Source: Geofilum sp964396555 (GTDB taxonomy: Bacteria > Bacteroidota > Bacteroidia > Bacteroidales > Marinilabiliaceae). From it: DNA of 19,900 nt. This document shows positions 16,719 through 19,900 of the stretch, in pieces. A program made the position numbers and the translations under genes. The DNA lies in the NCBI GenBank assembly GCA_964396555.1, contig CAYNFX010000030.1, positions 1 to 19,900 of the forward strand. The letters are read 5' to 3'. The notes under the pieces are model-generated. The model was not told where the DNA came from. It saw only the letters and a program-made list of their open reading frames with translations, and ran no database searches. Within the stretch, counting starts at the first letter, position 1. Each line of letters begins with the position of its first letter.

Positions 16719-16851
16719 GGCTAGTGAGCAAATTTTCATAAGCCAGGGTTGAATAGTTCAATTCCCTCAAGAACAAAAGAGGGATTGCAACTGTTAATAT
16801 ATCTACAGTATAGTAGAATTAAGTTTATAATCAGAAAACATATAATAAACT

Positions 16852-19122
16852 ATGGCATTCGATATTGACATGATTCGCAAGGTCTATGCCGGATTTGGCG
16901 AGAAGGTTGAAAAGACCAGAAAGCTTTTAAATCGGCCTTTGACCTTGACCGAAAAGATTTTGTATGCTCACCTTTCAGGAGAACTTCCAAGAACGGGCTT
17001 TGAGAGGGGAAAATCCTATGTGGATTTTGCACCTGACAGAGTAGCCATGCAGGATGCTACAGCACAGATGGCTCTGTTGCAATTTATGCAGGCCGGACGT
17101 AGCAAAGTCGCTGTTCCCTCTACAGTTCACTGCGACCACCTTATTCTTGCAAAGGATGGAGCAGCTGCAGACTTAAAGTCGGCGCTTGACTCAAGCAAGG
17201 AGGTTTTCGATTTTCTTGCTTCAGTTTCTAATAAATACGGAATTGGCTTCTGGAAGCCGGGTGCCGGTATTATTCATCAGGTTGTACTGGAAAACTATGC
17301 CTTCCCCGGTGGAATGATGATAGGTACAGACTCCCACACTGTAAATGCGGGTGGTCTGGGAATGGTAGCCATCGGAGTCGGCGGTGCCGATGCCGTCGAT
17401 GTTATGGCCGGAATGCCATGGGAACTGAAGTTTCCAAAGCTGATAGGTGTAAAACTGACCGGACGCCTGAGTGGCTGGACTTCTGCAAAGGACGTAATTC
17501 TTAAAGTTGCAGGGATACTTACCGTTAAGGGTGGTACTGGTGCCATCGTCGAGTACTTTGGTGATGGTGCCCTAAGCTTGTCAGCTACCGGTAAGGGCAC
17601 TATCTGTAACATGGGCGCAGAAATCGGTGCTACTACATCTACTTTCGGTTATGACAAGAAGATGGCTGAGTACCTTATTGGTACAGGTAGGGAAGAGATT
17701 GCAAAGATGGCTGATGCTATCAGTAATCACCTTACCGGGGATCCTGAAGTATATGCAAATCCTGAGAAGTATTTCGATCAGGTGATCGAAATCAACCTGT
17801 CGGAACTTGAGCCTCATATCAATGGTCCCTTTACACCTGACAGGGCAACGCCTCTTTCAAAGTTTGCCGAAGAGGTTAAGAAGAATAACTGGCCTAAGGA
17901 ACTTGAAGTTGGACTGATTGGTTCTTGTACCAACTCCTCTTATGAGGATATTTCAAGAGCTGCTTCAGTTGCACGTCAGGCCAGTGATAAAAAGCTCAAA
18001 GTAAAATCAGAGTATACTATTACACCGGGATCTGAACAGGTGCGCTATACCGTTGAAAGGGATGGCTTCCTTGATGACTTTTACAAGATTGGGGGAGTAG
18101 TTCTTGCTAACGCATGCGGTCCATGTATCGGACAATGGGCACGTCATACCAACGATCCCACACGTCGCAATTCAATCATTACTTCGTTCAACCGCAATTT
18201 TGCAAAACGTAATGATGGTAATCCCAATACGCACGCTTTTGTGGCTTCACCTGAGTTGGTAACAGCCCTTGCGATTGCCGGGGATCTTACCTTTAATCCT
18301 GTGACCGACACTCTGATTAATGAGGATGGTGTTGCAGTGAAACTCGACGAACCAAAAGGTCTGGATCTGCCACCAAAAGGCTTTGCAGTTGAGGATGCCG
18401 GTTATGTGGCTCCTGCTAAAGATGGAAGCAGCATAGATGTTAAAGTTAATCCTAAGTCTGATCGTTTGCAATTACTTGATCCATTTGCTCCCTGGAACGG
18501 AGAAAACCTGATCGGACTGAAGCTCCTTATCAAGGCTAAGGGCAAGTGTACAACCGACCATATATCTATGGCTGGTCCATGGCTTAAGTTTAGAGGACAC
18601 CTCGACAATATTTCTAATAATATGCTCACAGGTGCAGTCAACTCTTTCAACGAAGCAACTGACAAGGTTAAGAATCAGTTGACAGGCAATTATGAGAGTG
18701 TACCTGTTGTACAACGTCAATACAAGGCAGCCGGCATTGGAAGTATAGTCGTGGGAGATCACAACTACGGTGAAGGTTCTTCACGAGAACACGCTGCTAT
18801 GGAACCGCGTCACCTTGGTGTAAAAGTGGTCCTTGTCAAGAGCTTTGCCCGTATCCATGAAACCAACCTCAAGAAACAGGGTATGCTTGCGCTGACCTTT
18901 GCAAATGAGGCTGACTATGACAAGATTCAGGAAGATGATACAATCAACTTTATTGATCTGAAAGACTTTGCACCAGAGATGCCGTTGAATGTGGAACTGG
19001 TTCATGCTGATGGCAACAAGGAAATCATTAAGGTCAACCATACATACAATGAGCAGCAGATTGAGTGGTTCAGAGCCGGTTCGGCACTTAACCTGATTAA
19101 GCTGCAGCAGCAGAATAAATAA
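16852..19122 (+). CDS. acn: Aconitate hydratase, mitochondrial-type
   Basis: This complete 756-residue TCA-cycle enzyme interconverts citrate and isocitrate with a [4Fe-4S] cluster. The cluster cysteines are C359 in GSCTNSS and C422/C425 in ACGPCIG. Asp-His of DSHT (D160) and Ser-Arg of GSSREH (S643, S644, R645) provide the active site. These positions are one residue off those of mature mammalian mitochondrial aconitase, so the protein belongs to that group rather than to the larger AcnA/IRP or AcnB types. It is a single-gene unit: a 133-bp gap lies upstream and a strong intrinsic terminator lies just downstream. It marks the right-hand border between the polysaccharide locus and housekeeping genes. 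Confidence 0.97.
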   Translation: MAFDIDMIRKVYAGFGEKVEKTRKLLNRPLTLTEKILYAHLSGELPRTGFERGKSYVDFAPDRVAMQDATAQMALLQFMQAGRSKVAVPSTVHCDHLILAKDGAAADLKSALDSSKEVFDFLASVSNKYGIGFWKPGAGIIHQVVLENYAFPGGMMIGTDSHTVNAGGLGMVAIGVGGADAVDVMAGMPWELKFPKLIGVKLTGRLSGWTSAKDVILKVAGILTVKGGTGAIVEYFGDGALSLSATGKGTICNMGAEIGATTSTFGYDKKMAEYLIGTGREEIAKMADAISNHLTGDPEVYANPEKYFDQVIEINLSELEPHINGPFTPDRATPLSKFAEEVKKNNWPKELEVGLIGSCTNSSYEDISRAASVARQASDKKLKVKSEYTITPGSEQVRYTVERDGFLDDFYKIGGVVLANACGPCIGQWARHTNDPTRRNSIITSFNRNFAKRNDGNPNTHAFVASPELVTALAIAGDLTFNPVTDTLINEDGVAVKLDEPKGLDLPPKGFAVEDAGYVAPAKDGSSIDVKVNPKSDRLQLLDPFAPWNGENLIGLKLLIKAKGKCTTDHISMAGPWLKFRGHLDNISNNMLTGAVNSFNEATDKVKNQLTGNYESVPVVQRQYKAAGIGSIVVGDHNYGEGSSREHAAMEPRHLGVKVVLVKSFARIHETNLKKQGMLALTFANEADYDKIQEDDTINFIDLKDFAPEMPLNVELVHADGNKEIIKVNHTYNEQQIEWFRAGSALNLIKLQQQNK

Positions 19123-19143
19123 GAGCTTTGAGAGTTCGTTGAT

Positions 19144-19186
19144 AACAGGGGCAGTGCCTACCGGCGCTGCCCCTGTTCTGCTTTTT
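19144..19186 (+). terminator. Intrinsic terminator of the aconitase gene
   Basis: The arms AACAGGGGCAGTGCC (19144-19158) and GGCGCTGCCCCTGTT (19163-19177) form a 15-bp GC-rich stem with one G-U pair and the 4-base loop TACC. CTGC and a five-T run (19182-19186) follow. It begins 21 bp after the aconitase stop and should end that transcript, separating it from dps. Confidence 0.93.
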
Positions 19187-19271
19187 ACATTTTGCGTATT
19201 AGCACTAGTTTCTGATAAAGGATTATATCCTTCTTCTATAGTCAAAATCTATGGATAATAAAATGAACCTA

Positions 19272-19303
19272 TTTGACCCAAACGTTAATTTATTTTATCT
19301 TTG
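19272..19303 (+). promoter_or_regulatory. Bacteroidota-type promoter of dps
   Basis: TTTG at 19272-19275 and TATCTTTG at 19296-19303, separated by 20 bp, match the Bacteroidota primary-sigma consensus (TTTG at -33, TAnnTTTG at -7) at every specified base. The expected start of transcription is around 19308-19312, which gives a leader of about 85 nt before the dps ATG. It lies just downstream of the aconitase terminator, so dps has its own transcription unit. Confidence 0.85.
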
Positions 19304-19324
19304 GTACAGGTTATCAAATAAAGG

Positions 19325-19344
19325 TAAACCATACTAAACCAAAC
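19325..19344 (+). repeat. Tandem 10-bp repeat in the dps leader
   Basis: TAAACCATAC (19325-19334) is followed directly by TAAACCAAAC (19335-19344), two copies with one difference. They lie about 15-35 nt downstream of the expected transcription start. They could be a binding site for a regulator or a chance A-rich repeat. A role is not shown. Confidence 0.45.
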
Positions 19345-19359
19345 TAAGAGACAAAATCA

Positions 19360-19380
19360 GACCTGTGCCCAAGACAGGTC
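19360..19380 (+). promoter_or_regulatory. Perfect hairpin in the dps 5' leader
   Basis: GACCTGT (19360-19366) and ACAGGTC (19374-19380) form a perfect 7-bp stem with a 7-base loop, ending 15 nt before the dps ATG. No T-run follows, so it is not a terminator. It could shape the ribosome-binding region or stabilise the 5' end of the mRNA, or be a DNA operator; these options cannot be separated from sequence. Confidence 0.55.
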
Positions 19381-19395
19381 ACAAACTTGAAGAAT

Positions 19396-19872
19396 ATGAA
19401 GAAGGTAACAGAAATTTTAGGATTGAAGGAAAAGGAAACTGCTCAGGTTGCAGAAAAACTAAACGAGCTTCTTGCTAACTATCAGGTATATTATCAAAAC
19501 CTTCGCGGTTTTCACTGGAATATCAAGGGTGCAACATTCTTTGAACTTCATGCCAAGTTTGAAGAGCTTTACAATGATGCAGTTGAAAAGATTGATGCTA
19601 TAGCTGAGCGTATTCTTACTGTTGGAGGGGCTCCTCTGCACACTTTTGAGGATTATCTTGCAAAAAGTACTATAAAACCCGCTAAGAACCTTACTGATGC
19701 TGAGTCAACAGTATCTACAACTCTTGATAACATCGCAGTTCTTATAAGGCTTGAGCGTCAGGCTATTCCTTTGTCTCAGGCTGCAGAAGATGAAGGTAGC
19801 CTTTCCATGCTGACAGAGTATATTTCTGAACAGGAAAAACTGGTTTGGATGCTTCGTGCATATCTGAAGTAA
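19396..19872 (+). CDS. dps: Dps-family ferritin-like DNA-protection and iron-storage protein
   Basis: This 158-residue protein of the Dps group forms a 12-subunit shell that oxidises Fe(II) with peroxide, stores iron and often protects DNA. The ferroxidase ligands H40 (FHWNIKG), H52, E56, D67 and E71 have the same spacing as in Listeria Dps (H31, H43, D47, D58, E62). The start is the ATG at 19396. A TTG at 19387 in frame would add three residues but is less likely. A strong Bacteroidota promoter and a structured leader lie upstream. In Bacteroides, dps is known to be induced by peroxide and oxygen stress through OxyR. I do not see a clear OxyR site here. Confidence 0.95.
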   Translation: MKKVTEILGLKEKETAQVAEKLNELLANYQVYYQNLRGFHWNIKGATFFELHAKFEELYNDAVEKIDAIAERILTVGGAPLHTFEDYLAKSTIKPAKNLTDAESTVSTTLDNIAVLIRLERQAIPLSQAAEDEGSLSMLTEYISEQEKLVWMLRAYLK

Positions 19873-19900
19873 CCTTGGAATTTTTATAGCAAGAAGAGGC

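Noticed and set aside
16785..16827. TTGCAA-18-TATAGT and TAAGTTTA as promoter elements of aconitase
   Set aside because: TAAGTTTA (16820-16827) matches TAnnTTTG except for its last base, but no TTTG lies 19-21 bp upstream, and the other pair is of a foreign type. Too weak to annotate.
18781..19245. 154-residue open frame on the minus strand
   Set aside because: It is mostly antisense to aconitase, runs through the terminator, and has no recognisable motif.

Overview
The window looks like a chromosomal segment of a Bacteroidota bacterium, probably Bacteroidales or a close relative. The evidence is moderate GC, the absence of recognisable Shine-Dalgarno sequences before most starts, and a textbook Bacteroidota promoter before the last gene (TTTG, 20 nt, TAnnTTTG). 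The aconitase and Dps proteins fit this placement. Every gene that I can support lies on the + strand.

Bases 1-16718 are a surface-polysaccharide biosynthesis locus whose left end is cut by the window. It starts with the C-terminal part of a CMP-nonulosonate (sialic-acid-like) synthetase fused to a KdsC-type HAD phosphatase. Then come an uncharacterised GT-B-like transferase, a GT4 glycosyltransferase, a Wzy/O-antigen-ligase-type membrane protein and two more GT4 enzymes. These genes are packed with 1-12 bp gaps or with TAATG/ATGA overlaps. A 93-bp gap with a strong hairpin follows. After it come another GT4 enzyme, a PaaK/CapK-type adenylate-forming enzyme, a divergent polysaccharide-deacetylase-like protein, WecB and WecC (making UDP-ManNAcA) and a WbuB-like GT4 enzyme. 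After a 165-bp gap come a small PglC-type initiating sugar-phosphate transferase and a DegT/DnrJ-type sugar aminotransferase.

Read together, the locus seems to build a lipid-linked repeat unit. The PglC-like enzyme starts it on undecaprenyl phosphate, up to six glycosyltransferases extend it, and ManNAcA and probably a nonulosonic acid are among its sugars. The adenylate-forming enzyme and the deacetylase-like protein may modify it with acyl or amide groups. The Wzy-like protein then polymerises or ligates it. No flippase, chain-length regulator, nonulosonate synthase or sugar 4,6-dehydratase is seen here, so these must lie to the left or elsewhere.

From 16852 the content becomes housekeeping: a complete mitochondrial-type aconitase followed by a very clear intrinsic terminator, then a Dps ferritin-like gene. 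Dps has its own strong promoter and a structured leader with a tandem 10-bp repeat and a perfect 7-bp hairpin. I see no mobile element, CRISPR array, tRNA or rRNA. The least explained parts are the gene at 931-2316, the adenylate-forming enzyme/deacetylase-like pair, the hairpin at 7096-7125 and the dps leader.
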